Shown: positions 1-9,587, counted from the first letter of the stretch. The stretch: 64,000 nucleotides of DNA from Yinghuangia elevatio (GCF_040649515.1 NZ_JBEZFP010000036.1:5834-69833), one strand, 5' to 3'. The notes: generated by a model not told the origin, from the sequence alone. Numbers and translations: made by a program.

Positions 1-163
1 AGATCACGGCGGAAAGAAGAAGAAAAAGCAGATCCCACGGCAGACCCCACGGAAGATCCCGGCATCGACGACACCACCTCCCGGGGAAGCTACCGAGATT
101 CGCCCGATCGGCACCCATCTGCCGGTAACCGATCGCCCCCCGGGCACCGAGACCGGGCGGTGA
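1..163 (+). other. Possible 3' end of an upstream gene
   Basis: The frame beginning at base 2 is open to a TGA at 161-163 and would encode a basic, Lys-rich C-terminal tail (a GGKKKKKQ stretch near the start). A second frame, beginning at base 1, is open to a TGA at 274-276 and would overlap the next gene's GTG by four bases, as in a coupled operon; its translation is acidic and low-complexity. The sequence alone does not decide which one is real, and both could be chance in GC-rich DNA. The operon probably begins left of the window. Confidence 0.25.
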
Positions 164-207
164 CCGAAACATGGACGATGGCGTGGATTGGGGCGGTAGC
201 TTCCTGG

Positions 208-249
208 TCCGACACAGAGTTCGGGCCCAGTTCCGACACCGAGTTCGGG
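208..249. promoter_or_regulatory. Pair of 18-bp direct repeats upstream of the acyl-AMP ligase
   Basis: Two near-identical copies of TCCGACAC(A/C)GAGTTCGGG lie at 208-225 and 232-249, so they repeat every 24 bp, just upstream of the ligase start. Each copy has CCGA/TCGG inverted arms. This could be a tandem operator or a duplicated stretch of an upstream reading frame. No regulator can be assigned from the sequence. Confidence 0.35.
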
Positions 250-272
250 GCATGGTGCGGGGAGGCGTGGCA

Positions 273-1931
273 GTGAGCACGTTCATCGAAACCATCGTCG
301 CCGTGGCGGCCGAAACGCCGAAGGGCATGACGACCGGCGAACCGCACCAGCCCGTCCGGCGCCAGTGGCGGGAGATTGTCGAGAAGGCTCGCGGCGGCGC
401 CGCGGAACTCGTGGCGAGCGGACTGCGCCCCGGGGACGCGGTGGCCATACTCGGCGCCGAACTGTCCCAGGCGGTCCACGCCGCGGTGTCCGTGTGGCTG
501 GCCGGCGGCAGCACCACGATGCTGCACGAACCCGGCCATCGCGCGAACCCCGAGGCCTGGCAGGCGTCGACGCTGCACGCACTGCGGACGGTCGACGCGA
601 GCCTTGTGCTCCTCGGCAGACCCTACGAACCGGTCGCCGAGGTGCTGCGGGCCCGCGGATACGACGCGCGCCTCATCGAGGAACTGGAACGGCCCGACGC
701 GGACACCACGTTCGCTCCCGTCCAGGTGGGCGAGGACGCGCCGATCCTCCTGCAATTGACGAGCGGCTCGACATCCGAGCCCAAGGCCGCGCGCATCACG
801 CACGGCAACCTGATGGCGAATCTCCGGGACTTCACCCGGGCCCGGGATTTCGGACGCCCCGACGACGTCCTGGTGTCGTGGGTTCCGCTGTTCCACGACA
901 TGGGCATGGTCGGCTGCTTCATCGGATCGATGGTCTCCGGCATGGAACTCGTCGCGATCACCCCGGTGGAGTTCCTCCGATACCCCGGTCTGTGGCAGGA
1001 GCTGATGCACAAGTACCGGGGCACCATCACGGCCGCGCCGAACTTCGCGTACCTGCTCATGGCCCGTCAACTCGCCAACACCGAGCCCGGTTCGCTCGAT
1101 CTGTCGTGCGTGCGCATCATGGGCAACGGCGGTGAACCCATCGACGCCGACGGCATGCACATGCTGGAGACCGTCGGCGCGCGGTTCGGCCTCGACCCGC
1201 GCGTGCTGGCGCCGGTGTACGGCGCGGCCGAGAACGGCGTCCTGATCACGATGGCGTCGGAAGGCGACGGCGTGATCATCGACACCGTCGACGCCGCCGC
1301 GCTGGAGAAGGACCGCCGCGCGGTGCCGGCCGACCCGGGCGCCGCACCGTCCGAGGTGCGCCGGTTCCCGCTGCTCGGCTACGTGCTGCCGTCCGTCAGC
1401 GCGCGCATCGTCGGCGAGAAGGGCGAGGTGCTGGGCGAGCGGGAGGTCGGCGGGGTGCAGCTGCGCGGGGCCTCGGTGACCGGCTCGTACTGCACCGAGG
1501 ACGGCGTCGTACCCGCCACGGACGCCGACGGTTGGCTCGACATCGGCGACGACGGCTACTTCGTCGGCGACCGCCTGGTGATCTGCGGACGCCGCAAGGA
1601 CGTCATCATCATGGGCGGCCGCAACATCTTCCCGACCGACATCGAGCGTGCCGCGACCGCGGTCGAGGGCGTCCGGGCCGGCAACGTGATCGCGGTACGG
1701 GTGGCCGAGGACGGCGCCGGCGGCATCCAGAAGGAAGGGTTCGCCGTCCTGGCCGAGTCCCGGCAGCACGCCGACCCCGAAGCCGCCGAGCGGATCCGCG
1801 ACGCCGTCGCCGCGCGCGTGCTCTCCGACGTCGGGGTGCGCCCGGCCCGTGTGGTGGTGCTCCCGCCCGCCACACTCCCGAAGACGTCGTCGGGCAAACT
1901 GCGCCGCTCCGCGGCGCTCAACCTGCTCTGA
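273..1931 (+). CDS. Fatty acyl-AMP ligase (FAAL-type AMP-binding enzyme)
   Basis: This is a member of the ANL superfamily of adenylating enzymes, about 552 residues. The P-loop motif LTSGSTSEPK lies near residues 160-170, followed by the FAAL-like WVPLFHDMGMVG segment. The C-terminal LPKTSSGKLRR carries the usual A10 lysine near residue 541. FAAL family members activate fatty acids as acyl-adenylates, usually for transfer to an acyl carrier protein rather than to CoA. The GTG at 273 was chosen because GGGGAGG at 259-265 is well spaced; an ATG at 252 is the alternative. It is followed after 14 bp by an acyl-CoA dehydrogenase-like gene in the same operon. The chain length and acceptor are not visible, and no carrier protein lies in the window. 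Confidence 0.85.
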   Translation: MSTFIETIVAVAAETPKGMTTGEPHQPVRRQWREIVEKARGGAAELVASGLRPGDAVAILGAELSQAVHAAVSVWLAGGSTTMLHEPGHRANPEAWQASTLHALRTVDASLVLLGRPYEPVAEVLRARGYDARLIEELERPDADTTFAPVQVGEDAPILLQLTSGSTSEPKAARITHGNLMANLRDFTRARDFGRPDDVLVSWVPLFHDMGMVGCFIGSMVSGMELVAITPVEFLRYPGLWQELMHKYRGTITAAPNFAYLLMARQLANTEPGSLDLSCVRIMGNGGEPIDADGMHMLETVGARFGLDPRVLAPVYGAAENGVLITMASEGDGVIIDTVDAAALEKDRRAVPADPGAAPSEVRRFPLLGYVLPSVSARIVGEKGEVLGEREVGGVQLRGASVTGSYCTEDGVVPATDADGWLDIGDDGYFVGDRLVICGRRKDVIIMGGRNIFPTDIERAATAVEGVRAGNVIAVRVAEDGAGGIQKEGFAVLAESRQHADPEAAERIRDAVAARVLSDVGVRPARVVVLPPATLPKTSSGKLRRSAALNLL

Positions 1932-1945
1932 CTGGAGGGCGACGC

Positions 1946-3085
1946 ATGCGATCCCTGGACCACGCGAGAGAGACCTGCGAGGGCTACCTGCCCGGACTGG
2001 TCGACGCCCTTGCCCGCGTCCCCCTCGCCGAACGCGAGGCACCGGGCAGCCCCGTCATCGAACTGTTCCGCAAGAGCCGCGGTCCCGCCCTGGTGATCCC
2101 CACCGAGTACGGCGGACTGGGCGCGGGGCCTCTGGAGGCCATGCGCGCGCTACGGGCGATCGGCGCGGCGTCGCCGTCCCTGGCGGTCGCCTCGACGATG
2201 CACCACTTCTCCGTCGCCACCCTCTTCACCCTCGCCGACAGCCTGCAGAAGTCCGGGCTGGAGTGGGCGCTTCTGGAGGCCGTCGCGCAGGAGAACCTGC
2301 TGGTGGCGTCCGGCTTCGCCGAGGGGCGCACCGAGCAGGGCATCCTGTCGCCGACGATGAGCGCGGTGCCGGTCGAGGGCGGCTACCGCGTCAACGGCTC
2401 GAAGAAGCCGTGCAGCCTCGCGCACTCCATGGACCTGCTCACCGCGGCCCTGACGGTGCCGGGCCAGGACGGCGAGCCCGAGCTCGCGGTGCTGCTCATC
2501 CCGTCGACCGCCGAGGGCATCACCCGCCATCCGTTCTGGGGCAGCCGGGTGCTGGCCGGCGCGGAGAGCGACGAGGTGCGGCTCACCGACGTCCACGTGG
2601 AAGAGCAACTGGTCGTCCGCACCGAGGCGCGCGAGGGCGACGGCCTCGACGAACTCCAGACCGTCGGCTTCCTGTGGTTCGAACTCCTCATCTCGGCCGG
2701 CTACCTCGGCGCGGTCAGCACCCTGGTCGAGCGCGCGCTGAACGAGAAGCGCGGATCGGCCTCCGAACGGTCGGCGGTCGCCTGCCGGCTGGAGTCCGCG
2801 GCGCTCCTCCTCGAGTCGATCGCGCAGCGCATCGCCGACGGGGCGGCCGGCAACAACGCGTTGGCCGAGGTGCTCATCGCCCGGTACGCCGCCCAGGACG
2901 CCATCAACGACGCCGGCGCCAAGGCCATCGAACTCCTGGGCGGCATGGCCTTCATCGGCGGGGACGAAGTCGCCTACTACGCCGCCGCGTACCACTGCCT
3001 GGGGTTCCATCCGCCGTCCCGGTCGCGGACCGCGCCCTCGCTCCTCGACTACCTGGAAGGCACCGGGCCGGTGCTGGTCGGCTGA
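1946..3085 (+). CDS. Acyl-CoA dehydrogenase family protein
   Basis: About 379 residues with the layout of FAD-dependent acyl-CoA dehydrogenases: an N-terminal helical part (FRKSRGPALVIPTEYGGLGA), a middle beta domain, and a C-terminal helical domain with an ELLGGMAFIGGDE segment where family members have the QxxGGxGY region. The ATG at 1946 follows GGAGGG after a short spacer. The family oxidises acyl thioesters at C2-C3. Here the substrate is more likely an activated fatty acyl group made by the preceding FAAL, but that is inference. The C-terminal part diverges from housekeeping enzymes, so a biosynthetic role or a variant reaction is possible. The gap to the next gene is 67 bp. Confidence 0.8.
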   Translation: MRSLDHARETCEGYLPGLVDALARVPLAEREAPGSPVIELFRKSRGPALVIPTEYGGLGAGPLEAMRALRAIGAASPSLAVASTMHHFSVATLFTLADSLQKSGLEWALLEAVAQENLLVASGFAEGRTEQGILSPTMSAVPVEGGYRVNGSKKPCSLAHSMDLLTAALTVPGQDGEPELAVLLIPSTAEGITRHPFWGSRVLAGAESDEVRLTDVHVEEQLVVRTEAREGDGLDELQTVGFLWFELLISAGYLGAVSTLVERALNEKRGSASERSAVACRLESAALLLESIAQRIADGAAGNNALAEVLIARYAAQDAINDAGAKAIELLGGMAFIGGDEVAYYAAAYHCLGFHPPSRSRTAPSLLDYLEGTGPVLVG

Positions 3086-3152
3086 CCGCGCCCGTGCCCG
3101 GCCCGACTCCACGGCACGACCGACGCGCACGACAGACAGACGGGAGCCAGCA

Positions 3153-4139
3153 ATGACCGACCGCACCGGACCCGAAGGCGGTACGCGCAAGTACGCCCCG
3201 GAGGCGGACTGGGACACCGCACGCGCCCTGTTCGACGGGGGCGACGAACTCGTGCTCACCGCCGAGCAGTGCGGGCTGCGCTACTGGTTCGACAACGTGC
3301 CGTACGGCACGCTGCGCGGGCACGCCGAAGGCCACCTGCCGGACGTGACGACCCCCGAACTCGTCCGTGAGCCGGGGCCGTTGCACGACGTGCTGGTTCG
3401 CGAGGTGGCGTTCCGCACGCTCGCCGAGGAGCGCGCCGCCGGGTCGCTGGGGTACCTGGTCCTGGACGCCCCGAACCTGGCGTGCATGGAGTTTTACGCG
3501 ACGCAGCTCATCGACGAGACCCGCCACGCCATGGTCTTCCGCGAGCACCTGGTGGACCTCGGCGTCCCGCGCGAGGAACGCGACGCCCGCCTCGACGAAC
3601 TCAACGCCCACGACCGGGCGACCATCATCACCCCGCTGGAGGAGTACGTCCTCCCGGTGATCCGCGACCAGCACGACTTCTACGGCGCCGTGGTGCTGCT
3701 CACCACCCTGGTGGAAGGTGTGCTGGCACCGGCGTTCGAGCAGAGCGAGCTCAAGTGGCGGCCGCTCGACCCGGTCATGGCGGACATCCAGAAGGGTGCC
3801 GGGATCGACGAGGTCCGGCACCTCGCGGTGGGCAGCTCGATCGTGCGCCGCCACCTGGCGGACAACCCCGCCGAGACCGAGCGCATCGCCGAGATCGTGC
3901 GCGGCGGCATGCACCTGTTCTACGAACTCCCCGTGATGCAGCAGCAGCAGTCCTGGGAAGCGCTGTTCCAGGAGGGCATGGAGCAGCACGCCGACCTCCT
4001 CGCCGACTACGAACTGTGGCCCGGACGCAAGCTGTTGGACACCACGCCCGACGAACGCATCGGCAAGACGCTGGAGATGACGTTCCGGATCCACGAGAAC
4101 CGGCTCAAGGACATGGGGCTTGCCTCCGCCCTCGCCTGA
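3153..4139 (+). CDS. Ferritin-like di-iron oxygenase (VlmB-like candidate)
   Basis: A soluble 328-residue protein with two carboxylate/histidine metal motifs: EFYATQLIDETRH near residues 112-125, and a second pair made of Glu in LVEGVLAPAFE (about 187) plus DEVRH (about 219-223). This spacing is that of ferritin-like or R2-like di-iron proteins. Relatives in secondary metabolism oxidise amines or C-H bonds; the resemblance to VlmB of azoxy pathways is from memory and is not proven here. The ATG follows GGGAG. The gene sits between the acyl-CoA dehydrogenase-like gene and a second ligase, so its substrate is probably a lipid-derived intermediate. The overall fold call is safer than any reaction. 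Confidence 0.7.
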   Translation: MTDRTGPEGGTRKYAPEADWDTARALFDGGDELVLTAEQCGLRYWFDNVPYGTLRGHAEGHLPDVTTPELVREPGPLHDVLVREVAFRTLAEERAAGSLGYLVLDAPNLACMEFYATQLIDETRHAMVFREHLVDLGVPREERDARLDELNAHDRATIITPLEEYVLPVIRDQHDFYGAVVLLTTLVEGVLAPAFEQSELKWRPLDPVMADIQKGAGIDEVRHLAVGSSIVRRHLADNPAETERIAEIVRGGMHLFYELPVMQQQQSWEALFQEGMEQHADLLADYELWPGRKLLDTTPDERIGKTLEMTFRIHENRLKDMGLASALA

Positions 4140-4173
4140 CCCCACGCCGATCCCCCAAGGAGGGAAGAGCACC

Positions 4174-5910
4174 GTGACACAGCCCAACGGCTCCACACCG
4201 TTCGCGGGGGACGCGGTCGAGGAGACGCGGCCCAAGCCGCGCTTCCTCACCGAGTTCACGCCCACCCGAGCCACCAAGACCCTGCACCCCGGGGCCCGCA
4301 AGCCGGCCGTCGCCAAGCTCGGTGAGCTCTGGCACGTGACCGCCCAGCGCAACCCCACCCAGACGATGATCGTCGACCGGCCCCCGGACATCGACCCGGA
4401 CAACGGCTGCACGCGCACCAACGTGCAGTGGGCCGAGCTCGTCGACAAGATGGCCTCGTGGCTGCACGCCGCCGGGGTGCGGCCGTGGGACCGGGTCGCC
4501 GTGATGAAGTCCAACCACTTCGACATCTTCGTCACCGCCAGTGCGGTGGCACGCCTCGGGGCCATCCCGGCCCTGTTGTCGGGGACGTACGGCGGCGACG
4601 TCGTGCGGATCCTGCTGGAGCGCCTGGAGAAGCCGTTCCTGCTGACCGACAGTGAGCACATCGAGCGCTGCGAGATCAGCAAGGAGGTCGTCTCGACGTA
4701 CACCGTCAGGACGATCAGCGTGGACGGCGCACCGGACCGCCCCGACATCGAGGACCTCGCGTCGTTCCACGGCGCCCCGGCCGCCGTACCGCGCCTGCGC
4801 GAGTACAAGGAGCCGATGATCATCACCCACACGTCGGGCACGACCGGCTACCCCAAGCTGGTCATGCACTCGGCCGAGTCGGTGTACTCGATGGGCGTCG
4901 TGGAGAGCAACCGCTGGCCGCGGTGGCTCGGCAAGAAGGACACGATGCTCTTCTGCGACCCGTTCACGCACGAGCGCCTCACCACGTTCACGCTGGCGGT
5001 CGCGACGACCACGCCGCGCATGCTGTGGGTGGGCGACCCGTCCATCGAGACCGCCCGCCGGATGTTGGCGGAGTACCGGCCGAACCTGGTCGAGACGCTC
5101 CCCAACATCTACATGTCCTGGGAGCCGCTGGCCCGGGACCCGGCCCGGCTGTTCAAGCAGGTCCGGCTGTTCCTCAACTCGTTCGACGCGATCCACACCC
5201 GGACGATCCGGCTGTTCATGAGCGCCACGGACGTCAAGCTGCCGTTCTGGGTGCAGTCGTGGAGCCAGAGCGAGAACGGCGTGCTGTGCATGCGCCCGTA
5301 CCTGCGCTTCATGGTGCGCAAGCGCGGCCACCTGCCGCCGCCCACGCAGCTGCTGGGCTGGGCGCTCTTCCCGCACTGCCGGCTCCGCGCGGTGGACCCG
5401 ACGACCGGGCGCAAGCTCAAGCCGAACCAGATCGGCCTGATCGAGATCAGCCAGCCCGGCCGCTGCCTCGCGTACGTGGCCGAGCAGGAGCGGCACGACA
5501 TCAAGGTCAACGGCCGGTGGTGGCACACCGGCGACCTCGGCCTGATGAACCGGTGGGGCGCGGTCCGCCTGGTGGACCGCGAGGTCGACCGCATCGACAA
5601 CGAGAACAACGATGCGGTCAGCGGCATCGCCATCGAGGACGTCATCCTCGACCGGCTGCCGCAGACCTCCGAGGTGATCATCCTGCCGCAGGCCGGCGAG
5701 CTGCCGGTGCCGGTGGTGAGCACCTACGACGACGTGCCGATCGGCGACCAGGAGTGGGCCGACGCCATCGTCGACCTGCCGAAGCTGGCGGCCCGCCGGC
5801 AGATCTCGTTCGACGACTTCCCGAGGACCGGCACCTGGAAGGTCCGCCGGCTCGACCTGCGCGAGCAACTCCTCGGGGCCAAGGGCATCGGTATCGGACG
5901 CTGGACCTGA
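4174..5910 (+). CDS. AMP-dependent acyl ligase/synthetase
   Basis: A second adenylating enzyme, about 578 residues. THTSGTTGYPK lies near residue 218, a WWHTGDLG motif near 448, and the C-terminal PRTGTWKVRR has the A10 lysine near 555. The N-terminal part is unlike the upstream FAAL, so this is not a simple duplicate. The GTG at 4174 is preceded by AAGGAGGGA at 4157-4165; the open frame extends upstream to 4120 but would overlap the di-iron gene without a ribosome site. In operon context it may activate a carboxylic acid partner or a product of the preceding oxidation steps. Whether it forms a CoA thioester or an amide cannot be told from the sequence. Confidence 0.8.
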   Translation: MTQPNGSTPFAGDAVEETRPKPRFLTEFTPTRATKTLHPGARKPAVAKLGELWHVTAQRNPTQTMIVDRPPDIDPDNGCTRTNVQWAELVDKMASWLHAAGVRPWDRVAVMKSNHFDIFVTASAVARLGAIPALLSGTYGGDVVRILLERLEKPFLLTDSEHIERCEISKEVVSTYTVRTISVDGAPDRPDIEDLASFHGAPAAVPRLREYKEPMIITHTSGTTGYPKLVMHSAESVYSMGVVESNRWPRWLGKKDTMLFCDPFTHERLTTFTLAVATTTPRMLWVGDPSIETARRMLAEYRPNLVETLPNIYMSWEPLARDPARLFKQVRLFLNSFDAIHTRTIRLFMSATDVKLPFWVQSWSQSENGVLCMRPYLRFMVRKRGHLPPPTQLLGWALFPHCRLRAVDPTTGRKLKPNQIGLIEISQPGRCLAYVAEQERHDIKVNGRWWHTGDLGLMNRWGAVRLVDREVDRIDNENNDAVSGIAIEDVILDRLPQTSEVIILPQAGELPVPVVSTYDDVPIGDQEWADAIVDLPKLAARRQISFDDFPRTGTWKVRRLDLREQLLGAKGIGIGRWT

Positions 5911-5914
5911 CGCG

Positions 5915-8089
5915 ATGCTCGACCTGTTGGGACGCCTCGCCTACCGCCGCCGCCGCGCGATCGTCGTCGGCGCGGTGCTCTTCGCGGCCCTCGCGGGCCT
6001 GTGGGGGGCCACCGTCTTCGACCACCTGACCGGGACGGGGTTCACCTACGCCGAGAGCGAGAGCTCGCGGGCCGCGGAACTGCGCCGCGACACCGGCGGG
6101 CAGGCGGACGCGGACGTCGTCGTGGTCTTCCGGAGCGACCGGTGGACGGTCGACGACCCCGCGTACGAGCAGGCGGCCCAACGGGTGCTGACCGGACTGC
6201 CCGCCGAGCACGTCCAGAAGACGACTTCTTTCTGGACGGCTCGGCGGGACGAACTGGTCAGCCGGGACCGGCACACCACCTTCGCGGCGCTGCAGATGGC
6301 CGGCGGCGACGAGGCGGAACGCACCGACAACTACACCGAGATCGCCGACCTCCTCGAGTCGCCCGACCTCGACATCACCGTGGGCGGACCGGCCGCGCTG
6401 TTCGACGAGGTCAACACGCAGATCCGCAAGGACCTCAAGAGAGCCGAAAGCCTCGCGCTCCCTGTGCTGTTCCTTCTGTTGATCGTGCTGTTCCGCAACG
6501 TGCGCGCCGCGGCGCTGCCGGTCGTCATCGGCATCCTCGCGATCGTCGGCTCGCTCGCGGCGCTGCGGACCCTCACCTACGTCACCGACGTGTCGGTCTT
6601 CGCCGTCAACATCGTCACCCTCCTCGGCCTCGGACTGGCCATCGACTACAGCCTGTTCGTGGTCAGCCGGTTCCGCGAGGAGATGGACGCGGGACGCGAC
6701 GTCCCCGAGGCGCTGCTCGCCACGATGCGCACCGCGGGCCGCACCATCGCGGTCTCTGCCGTCACCGTCGCCGTGGCGTTGTCCAGCCTGTTCGTGTTCC
6801 CGCAGACGTTCCTGCGGTCGCTCGGCCTGGGCGGCATCGCCGCGGTGCTGCTCGCGGTGGTCTTCTCGCTCACCGTCATGCCGGCGCTGCTGGCGATGCT
6901 CGGCCCGCGCGCGGCCGCCTGGCGTCCGCGGCGGGCGCGCGTCCGGCCCGCCGACAAGCCCGGGAACTGGGAGCGCATCGCCCGCGCGGTGATGCGGCGT
7001 CCGATCCAGGTCGCCGTCGCGGTGACCGGGCTGCTGGTGCTGCTCGGGCTGCCGTACCTCCACGTGTCGTACGGCTGGCTCGACTCCCGGATCATGCCGA
7101 CGAGTTCGCACAGTCGGCAGGCGCAGGAGACGCTCGACACCGAGTTCGGCAAGAACATCACCAACCAGGTCGAGATCGCCGTGGTGCTGGCCTCGCCGGT
7201 GCAGTCGCCGGAGGGCCGGGCCGCCCTCGACGACTACCTCGGGCGCGTGCGCGCGATACCCGGCATCGCCGGGGCCGAGGTGACCGGTGCGGTCGGCAGT
7301 TCCGCCAAGATCGACGCGAGGTTCGGCATCGAGGCGATCTCCGAGCAGGCCAGGGACCTGGTCCAGGCGGTACGCGCGGTCCCGGCGCCGCCCGGCGGCG
7401 AGGCTCATGTCGGCGGCAACACCGCCGTGTTCGCGGACCTGCTCGACATGCTCGGCGAACGGCTGCCCTGGATGCTGGCGATCATGGTCGTCGCCACGTT
7501 CGTGCTGCTGTTCTTCGCCTTCGGGTCCGTGGTGCTGCCGATCAAGGCGATCCTGATGAACATCCTGAACCTGCTGGCCGCGTTCGGCGTCGTGGTGTTC
7601 GTCTTCCAGGACGGGCACCTGAGCGGACCGTTGGACTTCACATCGGCCGGCAACATCGACGTCGTCCAGTTGATCGTGATCCTGGGCGTCGCGTTCGCGC
7701 TCTCCATGGACTACGAGGTGTTCCTGCTCTCCCGGGTGCGGGAGCAGTACGACCTCACCGGCGACAACCGCGAGGCGGTCGCGATCGGGCTGCAGCGCAG
7801 CGGCCGCATCATCACCGCGGCCGCGCTGCTCCTGGTGGTGGTGATAGGCGCGTTCACCACCGCGGACCTGCTCATCGTGAAGATCATCGGGGTCGGACTG
7901 GCCACCGCGATCATCGTCGACGCCACGGTCGTCAGGGTGCTGCTGGTCCCCGCGACCATGCGGCTGCTCGGCGAGTACAACTGGTGGGCCCCGCGCTTCG
8001 CCCGGCCCTGGTACGCCCGTTGGGGCATCCGCGAGACCGGCGGCGAACCCGCTCCCCGGCACGAGCCCCTCCAGGAGGCGCCCAAGTGA
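5915..8089 (+). CDS. MMPL family membrane transporter
   Basis: A 724-residue inner-membrane protein of the RND/MMPL type: one N-terminal membrane segment (residues about 12-30), an external domain, five clustered membrane helices (about 180-330), a second external domain, and a second five-helix bundle (about 510-690). Each bundle begins with the family's GLAIDY/ALSMDY aspartate motif (GLGLAIDYSLFVVSRFREE; FALSMDYEVFLLSRVREQ). Actinobacterial MMPL proteins move lipids and lipidic metabolites across the membrane, driven by the proton gradient. The start lies 4 bp after the preceding ligase stop, so the two are very likely co-translated. It is the natural exporter for whatever this operon makes. 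Confidence 0.9.
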   Translation: MLDLLGRLAYRRRRAIVVGAVLFAALAGLWGATVFDHLTGTGFTYAESESSRAAELRRDTGGQADADVVVVFRSDRWTVDDPAYEQAAQRVLTGLPAEHVQKTTSFWTARRDELVSRDRHTTFAALQMAGGDEAERTDNYTEIADLLESPDLDITVGGPAALFDEVNTQIRKDLKRAESLALPVLFLLLIVLFRNVRAAALPVVIGILAIVGSLAALRTLTYVTDVSVFAVNIVTLLGLGLAIDYSLFVVSRFREEMDAGRDVPEALLATMRTAGRTIAVSAVTVAVALSSLFVFPQTFLRSLGLGGIAAVLLAVVFSLTVMPALLAMLGPRAAAWRPRRARVRPADKPGNWERIARAVMRRPIQVAVAVTGLLVLLGLPYLHVSYGWLDSRIMPTSSHSRQAQETLDTEFGKNITNQVEIAVVLASPVQSPEGRAALDDYLGRVRAIPGIAGAEVTGAVGSSAKIDARFGIEAISEQARDLVQAVRAVPAPPGGEAHVGGNTAVFADLLDMLGERLPWMLAIMVVATFVLLFFAFGSVVLPIKAILMNILNLLAAFGVVVFVFQDGHLSGPLDFTSAGNIDVVQLIVILGVAFALSMDYEVFLLSRVREQYDLTGDNREAVAIGLQRSGRIITAAALLLVVVIGAFTTADLLIVKIIGVGLATAIIVDATVVRVLLVPATMRLLGEYNWWAPRFARPWYARWGIRETGGEPAPRHEPLQEAPK

Positions 8090-8159
8090 TGGCACGATGA
8101 TGGCCGCCGCGTCGTGGCGGACGGCGGCCGAGGCGTCGGGTCGACTTGGGGGTGGTCGC

Positions 8160-9587
8160 GTGACCTGGGAACTGTCCGACCGCGATGTGCAGGTCGACGC
8201 GGGGCTGCTGTCGCCGGTGCGCGCCGGTACGCCGGTCGAGGCCGCGGTGAGCGACCGCGCGTGGCTGGCCGCGATGCTGGCGGCGGAAGCGGCGCTCGCG
8301 CGGGCCCAGGCGCGCCTGGGAGTGGTGCCTTCGGCGGCCGCCGAGGTGATCTCCGCGGTCGCCCGCAACGGCGAACTCGACGTGCGGCAACTGGCGTTGG
8401 CGGCACGTGAGACGGCGAACCCGATCGTCGGGCTGGTGCGCGCGTTCACCGGCCTGGTCGCCGAGGTCGATCCGGTCGCCGCCGAGTACGTGCACCGGGG
8501 ATCGACCAGCCAGGACGTCTTCGACACCGGCGCGATGCTGGTCGCGGCCCACGCCCTCGACCTCATGCGCGCCGATCTCCGTTCGGTGTCCGAGGAGTTG
8601 GGTCGGCACGCGGCGGCGCACCGGGACACCGTCATGGCCGGGCGTACGCTCGCCCTGCACGCGGTCCCGACCACCTTCGGCCTCAAGGCCGCCGGATGGC
8701 GCGAACTGGTGCTCGCCGCCGAGGACCGGCTCGGCCGGGTCCGCCGGGAAGGCCTGCCGATCTCGCTCGGCGGGGCCGCCGGCACCCTCGCCGGATACCT
8801 GGAGTTCGCCCGTGTCGACAACCCGGCGGACTCCGAACGCGGTACCTACCACGCGCGACTGGCACGGGAGTTCGCCGCCGAGACCGGCCTGGTGTGCCCG
8901 CGCCTGCCGTGGCACACGCTGCGTACGCCGATGGCCGACCTCGCGGCGGCGCTCGCCTTCACCGCGGGCGCGCTCGGCAAGTTCGCCGTCGACGTGCAGA
9001 TCCTCACCCGGACGGAGGTCGGCGAGGTCACCGAGCCCGCGGTCGCCGGTCGCGGGAGTTCGTCGGCCATGCCGCACAAGCGCAACCCCGTGCTGGCCAC
9101 GATGATCCGCAGTGCGGCCCTGCAAGTACCGGTGCTTGCCGCCGGGTTGACGCAGTCCCTGGTGTCGGAGGACGAACGTTCGGGCGGCGGCTGGCAGGCC
9201 GAATGGCAACTCCTGCGCGAGTGCCTGCGTCTGGCCGGCGGCGCGACGCACACCGCCGTCGAGCTGGCCGCCGGACTGGAGGTCCACGCCGACCGGATGC
9301 GCGCGAACGTCGACCTGACGGGCGGGCAGCTCGTCTCGGAGCGCATCGCCGCGGTTCTCGCGCCGCTCCTCGGCAAGGCCGCCGCCAAGCGGCTGCTCTC
9401 CGAGGCCTCCGACGAGGCGCGGAAGGCGGGGCTGCCACTCGGCGACGTACTGGCGGACGCGGCGGAGCTCAAGGGGCTGGTCCCGCCGGAAGAACTGCGG
9501 GACCTGTGCGATCCGGAGCGCTACACGGGAGCGGCGGGCGCCCTCGTGGACGGGGCGCTGCGCGACGTGCCGGGCGCGGTGGGCTGA
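8160..9587 (+). CDS. Fumarase/aspartase superfamily lyase (PcaB/CreD-like)
   Basis: About 475 residues with the superfamily signature GSSSAMPHKRNP near residue 300, the HRGSTSQD motif near 115, and the AGRTLALHAVPTTFGLKAAGW segment typical of 3-carboxymuconate cycloisomerase (PcaB) relatives. The superfamily also holds adenylosuccinate lyase and nitrosuccinate lyase (CreD), which release fumarate from an aspartate-derived adduct. No other protocatechuate genes are nearby, so a catabolic PcaB role is unlikely. A fumarate-releasing step in the preceding biosynthetic operon is a reasonable inference. The GTG at 8160 is preceded by GGGGGTGG; an ATG at 8097 would add 21 poorly conserved residues. 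The 3' end overlaps the convergent SARP gene. Confidence 0.8.
   Translation: MTWELSDRDVQVDAGLLSPVRAGTPVEAAVSDRAWLAAMLAAEAALARAQARLGVVPSAAAEVISAVARNGELDVRQLALAARETANPIVGLVRAFTGLVAEVDPVAAEYVHRGSTSQDVFDTGAMLVAAHALDLMRADLRSVSEELGRHAAAHRDTVMAGRTLALHAVPTTFGLKAAGWRELVLAAEDRLGRVRREGLPISLGGAAGTLAGYLEFARVDNPADSERGTYHARLAREFAAETGLVCPRLPWHTLRTPMADLAAALAFTAGALGKFAVDVQILTRTEVGEVTEPAVAGRGSSSAMPHKRNPVLATMIRSAALQVPVLAAGLTQSLVSEDERSGGGWQAEWQLLRECLRLAGGATHTAVELAAGLEVHADRMRANVDLTGGQLVSERIAAVLAPLLGKAAAKRLLSEASDEARKAGLPLGDVLADAAELKGLVPPEELRDLCDPERYTGAAGALVDGALRDVPGAVG

Noticed and set aside
8160..9587. Protocatechuate (pca) pathway assignment for the PcaB-like lyase
   Set aside because: No other pca genes are nearby, and the gene lies in an operon with ligases and an MMPL exporter.
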